Part shown: one piece after another, positions 45,087-56,620 of the stretch
Numbering within the stretch: the stretch's first letter is position 1
Layout of the letters: each line of letters begins with the position of its first letter
Source: Dryocosmus kuriphilus
Taxonomy: Eukaryota; Arthropoda; Insecta; Hymenoptera; Cynipidae
Assembly (NCBI GenBank): GCA_038277395.1
Contig: CM076193.1
Span: 118,202,133-118,266,132 of the forward strand
Reading direction: 5' to 3'
Length of the DNA stretch: 64,000 bases
Made by a program: the position numbers and the translations under genes
Notes under the pieces: generated by a model
What the model was told of the DNA's origin: nothing
The model's database searches: none
What the model saw: the letters and a program-made list of their open reading frames with translations, nothing else

Positions 45087-47853
45087 GAATTTACTGTTCA
45101 TAATCCACTGCGGGTCGCAATTCTTAACCGATTTTGATAATTTTTTTTTAAATGACCATCAATTAACTTATGAGATCACCACTTGGCCTAAATTTTCAAT
45201 TTCTTTTATGTGCAATAATATATCAACAAACAAGATGGAAAAATGATGGTTTTCAATAATATGATTTTTTATCTTTCGAAAAAAAAATTATATAAACTCG
45301 TTATCCACTAAAAATGATGTCCACACATCTTGTCAACAAAAATATTTGGTGTAGGCTTCAACCAAATTCTTATTAACAATTTTTATAAAGAATTAATTGA
45401 CTGTGGTCCTCAATCCAAGTGAACGTTATTTTCTGAACGGTATTTGTTAACAATCATCATTAGAATAATAGATGATGATGAAAAATGACAAATATCAACA
45501 TTCATAATTGATATAAATAATTATGTACACAAAATAATTGAAATTTTTTATTTTTTTCATTATTAATTATCATTTTTACTCAGAGTGAATTCAGACTCTA
45601 TTGGCAGTTCTCTTTCGCAAATAAAAAAAAAATAAATATTTGTTATTTTTAATGACAATTTTTACGAACAAATTCCAAAAGTAACGTTTTTTAGAGGAAA
45701 AAGAATTATTTATCTATTATTTCGTGTTGAAAATACTTTTATAATGATATTTAATGAAAAATATGCGTCAAATTTTCAATTTCCAATTGTTAATAACAAA
45801 GTTTTTAACAATGCATCAACTCTCATGGTTTTGCATAGAAACAGGTAGTTTCTTCTGTTCTAAATGCTTGATAACATTCTTGGAGTCATATTTCAACAAT
45901 TAAGCAAGTCTGTAATTATTAATTGATTTTATTAACAACAAGCAGTATAAGCAAATGCTCAAATTGAACATTTATTAAGGAACATTTGTCTTCTTTGAAT
46001 TAAATTCAAGTAGAAGTTGAGGATTTTCAACATGCCTATTGCTTAACTTCCATTTGTTGAATTTTTAATGAATAAACTGAGCGACAATTAAAAACTTTTG
46101 ATTGTTCATTAAGATTGATCAGTAGAATATCTATTCGAACATGTTCTCGGCGGAAATAATTGATTTCTTAGCTTAATTGCACATTTTGAATTTGGCATCA
46201 CTCCTCTACACGCCCGATTAAGAATGATGGAGAACATTATCCATATAGCTTATCGACTAGAATTCTGTCAATGAGCTGCAAGGGCTGATGATGAAAAGGA
46301 AATGAAAAAAATCGCTCAAGAACGAAATTGTAAAAACTTCAGAGAAAGAATGGGTTTAATTATAGATGAACCAAAACACGGGTCAGAAAACTCTAATAGC
46401 GGCAAAACTTCGCGCAGGTTTCTTTCAAATCCAGAAGAAAGAGCTGAAATAAGAGGAGTGAATGAAGATTTAATCAAAAGATTCGGTCAAATTCTACAAA
46501 TGCTAGCATCTATCACAAAGGTTTCTCCGCAATTTTTTTTGGAGATTTTGCTTACAATACAGCTAAATTGTACGTGAACCTCCCCTTGGTTCTTCATGCC
46601 TCCAACAGTACACAAGGTATTGTTACATTGATCAAAGATAATGCAGTATTTTTTGATGCCAATAGGGCAGTATTTTGAAGAAGCTGTTGAAGCTCGTAAC
46701 AAGGATATTAAATACATTCGCGAATTCAATACACGGAAATGTTCTCGGGTAGTATCCATGGAAGATCTGATTCATAAACTTCTCGTGTCCTCTGATTTAT
46801 TTATTGCCTCTCTAAGAAAAGAATGGGATAAAGAACATGTTTATATTGATCTCGAAATTCGGAAACTGACTGAACAATTTTCCTTGCAAGAAGATTTTTT
46901 AAAAAAAATCGATTCGTTCAGCTGAAAATCAATTATTTCTGCCGAGAATATGTTCGAATAGATATTCTACCGATCAATCTTAATAAGAAATCAAAATTTG
47001 TTAATTGTTGCTTAGTTTATTCATTAGAAATTCAAAAAGAGGAATTTATGCAATAGACGTGTTAAAAATCCTCAACTTGTACCTGAATTCAATTCAAAGA
47101 AGACAAATTTTACTTAAAAATGTTCAATTTGAGCATTTTTTTATACTATTTGTTATTTAAAAAATCAATTAATAACTACACGCTCGCTTATTTGTTGAAA
47201 TATTACTCCAAGAATGTTATCAACCATTTAGAGCAGAAAAAACTACCTATTTTTTTGCAAAACCATGAAAGCTGATGAATTGTTAAAATATTTGTTATTA
47301 ACAATTGAAAAATGCAATCGCTGACACATATTTTTCGTTAAATATAATTATAAAAGTATTTTCAATACAAAATAATAGCAAAATAATTTTTTCTCCTCTA
47401 AAAAACGTTATTTTTGGAATTTGTTCGTCATAATTGTTATTAGAAATAACAAATATTTATTTTTAATTTTTTTTATTTCTGAAAGAGAACTGCAAATAGA
47501 GTTTGAATTCACTGTGAGTAAGAATGATAATTAATACTGAAAAAAAAACAAAAAATTGTAATTATTTGTTCACATAATTATTTATCACAACTACGAATGT
47601 TGATATTTGTCATTTTTCATCATTATCTATTGTTTCAATGACAATTGTTAACAAATACCATTCAGAAAATAACGCTTACCTGGATTGAGGACCACAGTCA
47701 ATTGTTTTGTTTATATATTATTGCACCTAGAAAAAAATTGAAAATTTAGGAAAAGTGGTGACCTCACAAATTGATTGAGGGTCATTTTAAGAATAAATTA
47801 TCAAAATCGGTTAAGAATTGCGACCGGTAGTGGATTATGAACAGTAAATTCTC
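45087..47853. mobile_element. Transib remnant with about 1 kb inverted arms
   Basis: Left arm 45087-46173 and right arm 46919-47853 are inverted copies: for example CCACTGCGGGTCGCAATTC on the left and GAATTGCGACCGGTAGTGG on the right, and TCGGCGGAAATAATTGATTT versus AAATCAATTATTTCTGCCGA inside. Between them is a C-terminal fragment of a Transib transposase. Transib ends usually start CAC; CACTGCGG/CACTACCG within the arms fits loosely, but the inversion continues about 20 bp further out, and no 5-bp target duplication is visible. Confidence 0.7.
46203..46925 (+). pseudogene. Transib (RAG1-related) transposase C-terminal remnant
   Basis: The frame PLHARLRMMENIIHIAYRLEF opens it. An in-frame TGA (46272-46274, where family members usually have Trp) follows, then MKKIAQERN and FRERMGLIIDEPKHG, SGKTSRRFLSNPEE and VNEDLIKRFGQILQML. 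A frameshift at a T run (about 46533-46540) and another near 46585 lead to PWFFMPPTVHKVLLH, a TGA (46629-46631), and then MPIGQYFEEAVEARNKDIKY and TRKCSRVVSMEDLIHKLLVS to the end. These blocks match Transib, the relatives of the RAG1 core. The Glu in EARNKD is the expected third catalytic residue; the region with the two catalytic Asp residues is absent. Non-functional. Confidence 0.78.
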
Positions 47854-48416
47854 GATTTGAAACACTGTGGACGGTTCAAAGACTCAAAGTGATATTTTAG
47901 TCGCAGCGTCTCTAACGCGCCGACTTTTTAACACTAAGCGACATAACTTAATCAAACTGTCGTTGTAATGTTTTAATTGCGATTTACTAAATAAGGTCTC
48001 TACAAAAAGGATGCGGTTTATTATGAACAGTAAATTCTCGATTTTAAACACTGTGGACGGTTCAAAGACTCAAAGTGATATTTTAGTCGCAGCGTCTCTA
48101 ACGCGCCGACTATTTAACACTAAGCGACTAACTTATTCCAATTCTATTTTTAACTGTCCGTTGTAATGTTTTAACTAGGATTTACTAAATAAGGTCTCTA
48201 CAAAAAGGATGCTTTATTGAAACAAATCAAACTAAGATTTATATCAAATTTAATTCTATTAGTCCATTAAACATTTATTTGTAGATAGAGGAATGACTAA
48301 ATAAAGTCCCTTCAATAAATGGTACTTTATTGACATGAATCAAACTAAGATCTATAATACATTTCATTTTACGAATCCATTAAACATTTATTTGCAGGTA
48401 TAGGAATGACCAGATT
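47832..48416. repeat. Tandem duplications flanking the Transib element
   Basis: A segment of about 185 bp with TATGAACAGTAAATTCTCG, ACACTGTGGACGGTTC, AACGCGCCGACT and AAATAAGGTCTCTAC occurs at 47832-48013 and 48016-48212. Its first 20 bp belong to the Transib right arm. Then a unit of about 113 bp with CAAACTAAGAT and CCATTAAACATTTATTTG occurs at 48213-48325 and 48326-48416. Confidence 0.8.
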
Positions 48417-48514
48417 GACAGTTCAGAAAGTGTACCTGCACCATAATACTCTAAAGTGTGTAATGTGGTACATGGTACACGTCACATGGCTTCCCCCTTT
48501 CCACCCCGAAGACT

Positions 48515-48593
48515 GACTCCGTGGTTGGTGCAGTGTTTAGCGCATCGGGCTTTCGATCCGGCGGCCAAGGGTTCGATTCCCCGGGCCGGAGTC
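48515..48593 (+). ncRNA. tRNA-like sequence (SINE head or tRNA pseudogene)
   Basis: GACTCCG pairs with CGGAGTC as a seven-base acceptor-like stem. There is an A-box-like TGGTGCAGTGTTTAG, a CTTTCGA anticodon-like loop (TTC, Glu-type), a B-box GGTTCGATTCC, and a seven-T terminator just after. The T stem has two mismatches and the length is 79 nt, so it is not a convincing functional tRNA. Confidence 0.6.
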
Positions 48594-49245
48594 ATTTTTT
48601 TACTGACGCTCACTCGCTATACCTCCAACACTCGACAGTCACTCTTCCTCTTCCATTCCCCAATATAACATTCCCGACTATATTTGGCGCCCAACGAAAA
48701 TTACCCACACAATATCCTGAATCCTCTTCCAAGATACCGGATAGTGTTTTGGGGTTTACCACACCGGCGAGGAAGGTTTCTATCTCATCGGTGAAAGATC
48801 CGGTAGGTAGGGGTCGGTATCTAAGGACTCTGCTGTGTCGATTTTGGGGCTTACGCCGCAGAGAAGCGTCTACACCCCGACTGCAAGTTTTGCACTCGGG
48901 TACGGTCGGCAAGTTTCGTGTTCGATCGGCGTCCAGACTCCAATTCTCATAGCGCGCGATTGTTTTGTTCGTGTTTGATGTTTGATCGGTCTCCTTCAGT
49001 ACGCGACGTAGCGTCCGTTTTGAATTTTGTAAGAGTCGTTGATTTGTATCTAAAAATTGCAAGCCCCTTTCCAACCCCCTTTCCAACCCCCTTTCTAACC
49101 CACACGAAACTTGCCGACCGTACCCGAGTGCAAAACTTGCAGTCGGGATGTGGACGTTTGTACGCCGCAGCAGTTATGTTAGTGCCCAGCCGACAAAAAG
49201 ATCCCTGCTCCTTCACAAGGCTTCCCCCTTTCCACCCCGAAGACT

Positions 49246-49323
49246 GACTCGAGGTTGGTGCAGTGGTTAGCGCATCGAGCTTTCGAGCCGGCGGCCAAGG
49301 GTTTGATTCCTCGGGCCGGAGTC
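49246..49323 (+). ncRNA. tRNA-like sequence, second copy
   Basis: Diverged copy of 48515-48593 with the same CTTTCGA loop, B-box GGTTTGATTCC and a five-T run after it. Its acceptor stem is weaker (GACTCGA against CGGAGTC). Confidence 0.55.
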
Positions 49324-49375
49324 AATTTTTACTGACGCTCACTCGCTACACCTCCAACAATTCTTCATCTTTATC

Positions 49376-49515
49376 CATGTGTATAAAATGCATCTGTATA
49401 AAATCCATCGAATTGCATGTAGATTCCTCGAGGAATCGACTGACGGGAACCCTAAAGTAGTCGCAAAGCCCAATTTCTCCGAAGAAGATGTATTTTACAC
49501 ACCTGGTGCACGGGT
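49376..49515 (-). repeat. Inverse copy of the 41.4-41.7 kb tandem unit
   Basis: On the minus strand it shares CACCAGGTGTGTAAAATACA, CTTCTTCGGAGAA, ACTTTAGGGTTCC and TTCCTCGAGGAA with the units at 41391-41705. Confidence 0.7.
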
Positions 49516-51284
49516 AAATAAAAAATATATATATATAAAATTCATTTTCTGAAAATCGTATTCTTCTCTCGAGATATATCAGAATAAAAGGTTTCCTCCA
49601 ATGTTCAAACTATTCTCGAAGTACTCGATTATACTGTAGGGCATACTGGTTATATAAAGATTGGATATAAAAAGGGGCTTTGTGTTATGTGTTCTTTTAT
49701 GACTCCTCATATAATCGACTTCTTCAACTGAAAATGTACCAAATAAGAAAAATAACTATTATTATTACGGATAGGCAGGGACATTGAAGTCGCCTTAGCA
49801 CTGAGGTTGATACCCATTGTATCATACCGTTGCGTTGTTTCAAATCCTGGACGAAATCGGGGCCGTACGGAACGACAGCAAGATTTCGCCGGGTAAGGGC
49901 CTGTGAAAATGTTTACTTTACTAAGGAAAGCTTATAATTACTGTTTGAGTTAAGTCACAACCAGCGGTAACTCGCGGCTGCATCTGACTTTATTAGAAGT
50001 ACTCGCATTTACCTAGAGGTTTTTCCAGGGGAGAGGAAAACTTCAGAAATCATACATGTGTCATTTTATGTCTGCCCATATAATCGACTTCTTCTACTGA
50101 AAATGTACGAAATAAAAAAAATAGTAATTCAAACATCAGTTTTGTACGTAGCTATTGTAGAGTTTCAGTTCCTTTAATTTAACAAATAAAGTGCAAACAC
50201 GTAATTAAAAAATACATTTGAAAGACACAGTTATTCAGTTCAAAATTAATTTTATGTAGTATGGATATTTCTATGGAACGTATCACTTTTTTAATACAAT
50301 TTCAACAAAATCTAAACATACCTTAAATAAATTTCAAGGGAATTCAGCAAAATTAAATATAATTCAATGAAATTCAACAGAATTTATTATAATTTAATGG
50401 AATTTAGCAGAATTGCTTAAAATTCAAAAGAATTCAATGGTATTCGATAGAACTAATTATGTAATAGAATGTAATAATGCAATAAGATTTAAATTTTCTA
50501 ATAATGGAATGTGGAGGAATCAATTAGAATTCAATGTAATGTAAGCGGAATTCATTGGAATTGATTAGAATTCAACTCCACCTAATTCAATTTAATCTAG
50601 TTTTTTGGAATTTAATATAATTTAATAGAATTCTATTTTATTTGACATAGTTAGTTAAATAACTCAATAGAATTAGCGTCACTTAAGGGTATTTACCTTC
50701 ACTTTACGTTATTCAAAGAAACTCAATAAAGTGCAACAATAATTAATGGGATTAAACAGAGTTTTACAGGAATTAATTGGAATTCACCGTAATTCAATAT
50801 TTTTCTAGGATATTGAATGGACTCTAAAATAATGCAACTGTATTCAATGCAATTTAATGTACTTCAATGAAAATAACTTGAATTTAAAATTTCGTAGATT
50901 TCAATGCGCTAAGAATAATGTTCTTCCGAAGTACGTTCATGTAAACATTTGTTTTTGAGGTTTAATTTAGTGTCGTTAAGTTATTTCAATAAATAATACA
51001 CAGTAAACCCCGGACTATCGAACTATTGAAGATCAAAATGATCCAGATATTGCGGATCAAAAAATTAATTTTTATTGCACAACTTCTTTCATGTCTGACG
51101 AGTGGCAGTTGTTATAACTTTTTATTGAAAGCCTTAGAATGATGATAGGTTTGTCATGATCGTCTACATGCACAATGTAGCCTCAAAGTTTGAGCTTGAA
51201 AAAAATTCGAAATTGGCAGAAAATGTAGAAAATTTCCTCAATCGTTTGCAGGCTTCATTGTGCAGAGAGAGGTGGTAATTTTGT
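49516..51284. repeat. AT-rich DNA with degenerate AATTCAATGG-type short repeats
   Basis: Between about 50330 and 50890 words such as AATTCAATGAAATTCA, GGAATTTAGCAGAATT and AATTCAATGGTATTC recur at roughly 10 to 11 bp spacing, which suggests an old short-period tandem repeat; similar words recur at 51840-51940. A B-box-like TTTCAAATCCTGG lies near 49839 without a clear A-box. No gene seen. Confidence 0.5.
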
Positions 51285-51600
51285 ATATTAGTTTATACTC
51301 CCCTCCCTTTTACGGGTTTTGAGAGTCTTACAGAACAATTCCAAACAAATTTTACAACTTCCTTAGTCTCTCAAAATAGCCCAGTGACCCCTAAGCAATA
51401 TGCCCCTCGACATGGAGCATCTTCCCCGAAAGATCACTGGCCTCTTTATGAGGGGACCTACAGTTTAACGTGGGTTCCGAACCACGAGAGCCTCGGTAGA
51501 AGTACATAGAAAATTCCATTGGTACTCGGCTCAGGAATAGAACCCCGGACCTCTTGCTTAGAAGGCCGACGCGCTACCACCTGAGCCACCGAAGCTCTAG
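51285..51600 (-). mobile_element. tRNA-derived SINE (minus strand)
   Basis: The minus strand begins with a tRNA-like head (51595-51521): GCTTCGGTGGCTCAGGTGG with A-box TGGCTCAGGTGG, a CTTCTAA loop (TCT, Arg-type) and B-box GGTTCTATTCC. A body of about 240 bp follows (…CTCATAAAGAGGCCAGTGAT…, ending near GGGAGGGGAGTATAAAC). The anticodon stem is poorly paired, as expected for a SINE head and not a working tRNA. Confidence 0.65.
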
Positions 51601-52473
51601 ACAGGTGGTAATTAAAATTGTGATAAAAAATATAAAAACCCAAATTGGCTAAAAAAACACAATTTAAATTATGAAAAACTATTTATAATTAAAATTTATT
51701 TCGAAATAACGGATGTACAGTCATTATTTTTCTCAAGGCAATATAACAGAGAGTCAAATATAGGGAACGGTTGTAAATTTACAATTTTTAAAACGAAATT
51801 TACAGTAAAACTCGATGGAATCATGGAAAATAAGCGGAAATAATTCACTAGAATTCAATGGAATTTATTGGAGTCTTCCGAAATCCAATATTTAATTAAG
51901 TGAAATTTAGTTTAATTTATCGGAATTTACTGTACATTTTTAATTTCTGGGAAATATACAAAAATATCATACATAATTTGGTTCTCCAATAAATATATTT
52001 TATCTCTGAATGGTTATAATTTAAACATTCTTTTAATTAATATCCACAAACATTATTAGATTAATATTTCTAGAATATACGTTGAGATTAACTACTTCAC
52101 TTAGGACAAAAATCAAACAGTCTTTGCTCCTTTTATCCAACGTGATTTGAGAAGCACGTGAGACGAGGAGACTCTTATCGAATTGTTCTTGGGAGAAATA
52201 ATTGCTCTTCGACCTCTACCACCCCGATCCAGGTTAAGGACATCCGCCTTCTCGATTTTTCTCGATTCTCGACACCAACCACTCCTCCGCGGCAACAGAC
52301 GCTTCTACTTTTTATCTTGTTTTCGCTCTGATTTCGATACTTAAGTGTACACCGTAGACCGTACAAAAAACCAATACAGCCGTCCATTGCGTCCACCATA
52401 TTTTTCATATGAAGAAGTCAATTCTTGAAAAAAGATCAAGAAAGAAATCTCACGTTAACGTCCAAAATAATTG
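51601..52473. other. No gene seen
   Basis: AT-rich, with a GC-richer patch at 52110-52410 holding overlapping minus-strand ORFs (60 and 77 codons) without recognisable domains. Confidence 0.45.
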
Positions 52474-53088
52474 CTAAAAAATAAATAATTCTCTATTTGA
52501 AGCTAAAAAGTTTCAAAGAATTAAAAATAAGATTAAATTTGGACAAAAAACAAAAAAAAATAAAATAAAATAATTCTTCAAAAAAAACTTTGAAAAAACA
52601 AAAAAAATGGAGGAAAGAATGAGAAGGCAACCAACCAAAACCCCTGCCTTCTGTTTTTTCTTTCGTCCTCTTTTTTTATTTATCTTTTAATTTTCTTATT
52701 CTAACAAAATTATTTTTTAAAATTATAAAGAAAGCCAACGTTTCGGTGTAACTCTAACACCCTTATCAAGGCAACTCAACCTGAAACACCGAAATGTTGG
52801 CTTTCTTTATAATTTAAAAAAATAATTTTGTTAGAATAAGAAAATTAAAAGATAAATAAAAAAAGAGGACGAAAGAAAAAAGAGAAGGAAGGGGGTTTTA
52901 GTTGGTTGCCTTCTCATTCTTTCCTCCATTTTTTTGGGGGGTTTTTCTTGTGTTTTTGTTTTTTCGAAGGTTTTTTGAAGAATTATTTTTTTTTATTTTA
53001 TTTTTTTTTTTTTTTTTTTTCCAAATTTAATCGTATTTTTAATTCTTTGAAACTTTTTAGCTTCAAATAGAGAATTATTTATTTTTCA
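52474..53088. mobile_element. Palindrome of about 0.6 kb with a degenerate hammerhead-like centre
   Basis: Left arm (ATAAATAATTCTCTATTTGAAG outward to GAAAGCCAACGTTTCGGTGT at 52732-52751) and right arm (ACACCGAAATGTTGGCTTTC at 52786-52805 outward to CTTCAAATAGAGAATTATTT) are inverted copies with a 34-bp spacer. The arms include a GGAGGAAAGAATGAGAAGGC block. Confidence 0.75.
52735..52775 (-). ncRNA. Degenerate hammerhead-like motif
   Basis: Minus strand: TTGATAA (52763-52769) in the place of CTGATGA, stem II GGGTGT/ACACC around TAGAGTT, GAAA (52741-52744), then CGTT. The order fits a decayed Penelope-type hammerhead, but the first box has mutations. In the right arm only ACACCGAAATGTTGG remains. 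Confidence 0.4.
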
Positions 53089-55049
53089 CCATATTTTTTT
53101 AACATAACGTAGCATGCTGAGAGGGGTCGAGAATCAAACCTTATACTTCTTCTTATACGTCTCGCGTCCAGAGAAATGAATGAAAGAAAAAAAAAAAAGA
53201 ACTTCAACAGCATTCGTACTACAAGATTGATGTTTTGTGTTGCCAGAATGAGAAGTTGATAAATCCTGCGTCAAAAGCATATTCTCAGGTGAAATTTGAT
53301 CTTAAATAATGTGTTATTTTTTGTGAAAGAAGAGAATAATTTTTTAGCGGGCTTACGTAACTTCAATAAAATTCAGTGGCATATAATTAACAATAGAAAA
53401 TTAATGGAGTATTTTGAAAGATTTGAACTAGCAGTTCTATTATCTTTTATCTGATAATATGAGGATTAGGTTTAGGTTCCAATTTTAATCTAAATCTAGG
53501 TATATATGTAATATAAATATCAGTAATATATCTGTAATATAAGTCTAATATATCACGACAGTTGGAAACGGAGAATGGAAAATTTTTATATATTAGGACA
53601 GAAATATGCAATCAATAATCACGCATACAAACTGAAAACTCTGACAGTTGGCTATATTGAATATTATTACAGAATGGATATATCAGTTGAACTAAAGCGT
53701 GAAATTGATGTGGTTTGAATGTTCATTAAAGACTATCGAGTGAAATTAAACTGATTACGGTTTTGTCATTCAGTATTTCAAAAGCGATATGAATTTTATC
53801 CCGAATGGAAATGCAAAACATTATAAACCCGAAAATTATTTATCGATGATGCTTTCGTTATCAAATTCACTTTAAAATCATACGAGCTCGAATATCGAGT
53901 GAAGTGATAAGCCAATCAATGCTTTGGTTTATCGTCCATTCTCTGCATTATCATTTAGGTATTTGCATCCTTTCTCAAGTCTGATTTAATCTGTTTCATA
54001 AAATTGATGAAATATCGTCAAATTTAATGTTTGAGCATTTTTATAATAAATTACAGAAGATAAAAAATCAATCAATAATATTTTTAAATCATAATATTTT
54101 TCAGTATCTTTACACAAATTAAATTACTTCTCGAAACAATTGTGTATTTTTTGCCATATTTTTAACCTATGCAAGTAATGTCGTTTCACAAAGGTAATTT
54201 GCTTGTGTCTGCAAAGACTGTAATGCTTTTATTAAAGGAAAAGGCAAATAGATATAAATTACGCTGAATTGAAATGTTCCTTTTAATTTTTAAAAATTGG
54301 AAAGGTAATTTTTTTATAAAAATTTTTAAATATGGTTTTCACAACAAAAGCGTCGCCCGAAATTAAATAATATAAAGCTGATGAGAAATTCAAAATTTGT
54401 AGGCTAAGGGGCCATCCATAAATTACGTAACAGTTTTTTTTTTAGGTGGAGAGTCGGGAAAATGTTATGGTCTGTTACATGAAGGGGAGGGGGGTGGTTA
54501 ATCGACAATATTGCGTAATATTTTTGACAAATAAAACCTATACTGGTATTGTAGAAAATGTATGTATCTAAAATCATAGTACTCGTATAACGTTAAATTT
54601 TCGTAATTAAACTAAGGTATTGTAATAACATTGTAATGACTTAAATATCGCTATATAATTAGATTAGTATTAGCATTTTCTTTCGATTATTCCATAGAAA
54701 AATTTATTTTTACAGATTTGATGACAGATTAAATGGAGGAAGTAAAAATATCTAAAACATTTAATTAAGGTTTTTAATCTTCTTAATTTTTGTTAAAACT
54801 ATAAAGTTAAGTGATTTGATAAAAGATTTAAGAAAATTGTATAACCTCGTCTTATTAAATTTTATTATGATCGCAGTTGTTTCTAAACGTGTGTAGGTTA
54901 TTATAGTTCTAGTTTAACTTGTAGAAAAATCTAGATAAATGCACAACCAAATCTACGGATTATTATTGTAAATAGCAGTGTTTTCGAAAATAACCCATAC
55001 AAAAAATTCTGCACTTGCATGAAGAATTTTCATTTTAAACTGATAAATA
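53089..55049. other. No gene seen
   Basis: AT-rich. GGGGCCATCCATAAATTACG at about 54409-54428, followed by a G-rich stretch to 54500, resembles a terminal motif of dispersed repeats that I cannot name. Confidence 0.45.
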
Positions 55050-56383
55050 CGAGGCACGTCCAGAAAGTAAGTGCACTTAATTTATGTAGGCTTCAAAAAA
55101 AATTTATTAAAACAAAAACATAGTTGGTTACACTTGCACATATGTAAGTTATTTTTCGACATAGATAATCATCCCTCTTCATGCACATGGTGAGCCGCGA
55201 GATCAATTTTTTGATGCCTGCCTGCAAGAAGTCTCCCGCCAGCTCTTTCGCCCACTTCTCCACCTCCCCCTTCACCTCCTCGTCCGTTGAAAACTTGTTT
55301 CCACCCATATGCACCTTCAGGGAAGTGAAGAGATGGAAATCTGAAGGGGCCAGGTCAGGGAAATACGGAGGATGGTTCAAAACGTCCCATCCAAAAAAGT
55401 CCAGGAGTTGCTTCGTAGCGTTGGCCGTGTGAGGTTTGACATTGTCATGCAGCAAGCAGACTCCCTTCGTCAGCATGCCCCTCCTTTTATTCTGAATCGC
55501 CCTTTTCAATTTTTTCAGCGTCTCACAGTATCTTGCCGCGTTGATGGTCTCCCCGTGAGGCAGATATTCAATCAAAATTATGCCTTTATGGTCCCAAAAC
55601 ACGGATGCCATGATTTTTTTGGCTGAAATTGTGGTTTTGAATTTCTTGGCGGAGGGTGACAAGGTGTGGCACCATTGTTCAGACTGCCTCTTAGTTTCAG
55701 GCGTGTAGTGGGCAACCCAAGTTTCGTCTCCAGTAACAATAGAGTAGAGAAAATCATCGCCTTCGCGTTTGTAGCGCTCCAAAAACTCTTTGGAGTTCTG
55801 CACTCGATTCAACTTGTGCTGTTCTATCGGCTGTTTTGGGACCCACTTCGCAGACAATTTCCGATATCCGAGAGTTTCTGTGATTGTTTCGTGTAACAGG
55901 GATCTGGAGATTTGCGGAAACATCGCAGAACGATCATCTGACATCAATCTGCGATCGTCACGGACCGCAATCTCGATTTTTTTCCACAAGTTCGTCAGTC
56001 ACAATTGAAGTTCTTCCACTCCTCTGGTCATCATGCACGGAAGTACGGCCATTTTTAAATTCCCGACACCGCTTGTGCACACTCGTACGATTCATAGCTC
56101 CATTACCGTAAAGAGTTTTCACCTCATTATAAATCTCAACTGGAGCTTTTCCCTTCACAACGAGGTAGCAAATGACGGCACGAATTTCACACTTGGCGGG
56201 AGATACGATCGACATTTTTCGCGAGAGTTGCTACTGCGTCCAGATTTTTCAACACACTAACCTCGGATTGGTCTCGTTTTGATGAGGAGGGGTCAGGCTA
56301 CGCGGCCGTGTTGCCAACATGTCAAAGAAGTATTCCCTACATCTGTGAGAGTACCAGCACACTTACTTTCTGTACTTGCCTCG
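55050..56383 (-). mobile_element. Nearly complete mariner element
   Basis: It is 1,334 bp, flanked by TA dinucleotides (55048-55049, 56384-56385). Terminal inverted repeats of about 24 bp: the left end CGAGGCACGTCC then AGAAAGTAAGTG, the right end CACTTACTTTCT then GTACTTGCCTCG, with two mismatches. The transposase gene lies between them on the minus strand. Length, TA duplication and TIRs are those of mariner. Confidence 0.92.
55093..56215 (-). pseudogene. Mariner transposase with one obvious frameshift
   Basis: Starts at ATG 56213-56215 (MSIVSPAKCEIRAVICYLV). The N-terminal helix-turn-helix region has CREFKNGRTSVHDDQRSGRT and TDELVEK. The frame then breaks at a seven-T run (55977-55983, A run on the sense strand) and resumes in the next frame as KIEIAVRDDRR, FPQISRSLLHE, LGYRKLSAKWVPK. 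The catalytic domain has VTGDETWVAHY (first Asp), LLHDNVKPHTA (second Asp) and PYFPDLAPSDFHLF (third Asp). Thirty-four residues separate the last two, the mariner D34D signature. I see no other stop before the end at about 55093. The usual PPYSPDLAPSD has Phe in place of Ser, and the C-terminus runs on into MKRDDYLCRK. Recent-looking copy. Confidence 0.9.
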
Positions 56384-56616
56384 TATATAACTTTAAGTTG
56401 TAAATTAATTATAAATATAATGTGTTAGAAAAAACTTGCTCTTTAGTGCATGTTTCATATTGTTTTATTTGTTTTTCTCGCTTTAATAACTTCTAATTGT
56501 TTGGCAATTCAGGTGTGTCGAGCAGTAAGTAGCTGAATTGTATTTAACAAGACATGGTTGAAAATATTTGAAAAAATTATGTAATATACGCATGAGGAGA
56601 TAGGGTATAAATCATT
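56384..56616. other. No gene seen
   Basis: AT-rich spacer. Confidence 0.5.
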
Positions 56617-56620
56617 TTAA

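Larger units (their letters stand above)
48488..49359. repeat. Composite repeat: direct 142-bp copies around an inverted repeat
   Basis: 48488-48630 and 49219-49359 are close direct copies (GGCTTCCCCCTTTCCACCCC through a tRNA-like core to ACGCTCACTCGCTAYACCTC). Between them, 48846-48922 is the inverse of 49102-49170 (CTGCAAGTTTTGCACTCGGG on the left). The loop of that inverted repeat holds three CCCCCTTTCCAA units (49066-49100). Confidence 0.8.

Noticed and set aside
48515..48593. Functional tRNA-Glu gene
   Set aside because: Mismatched T stem, 79-nt length and a duplicated repeat context.
52113..52408. Overlapping minus-strand ORFs as a host exon
   Set aside because: Only composition supports it; no motif, splice sites or homology were recognised.
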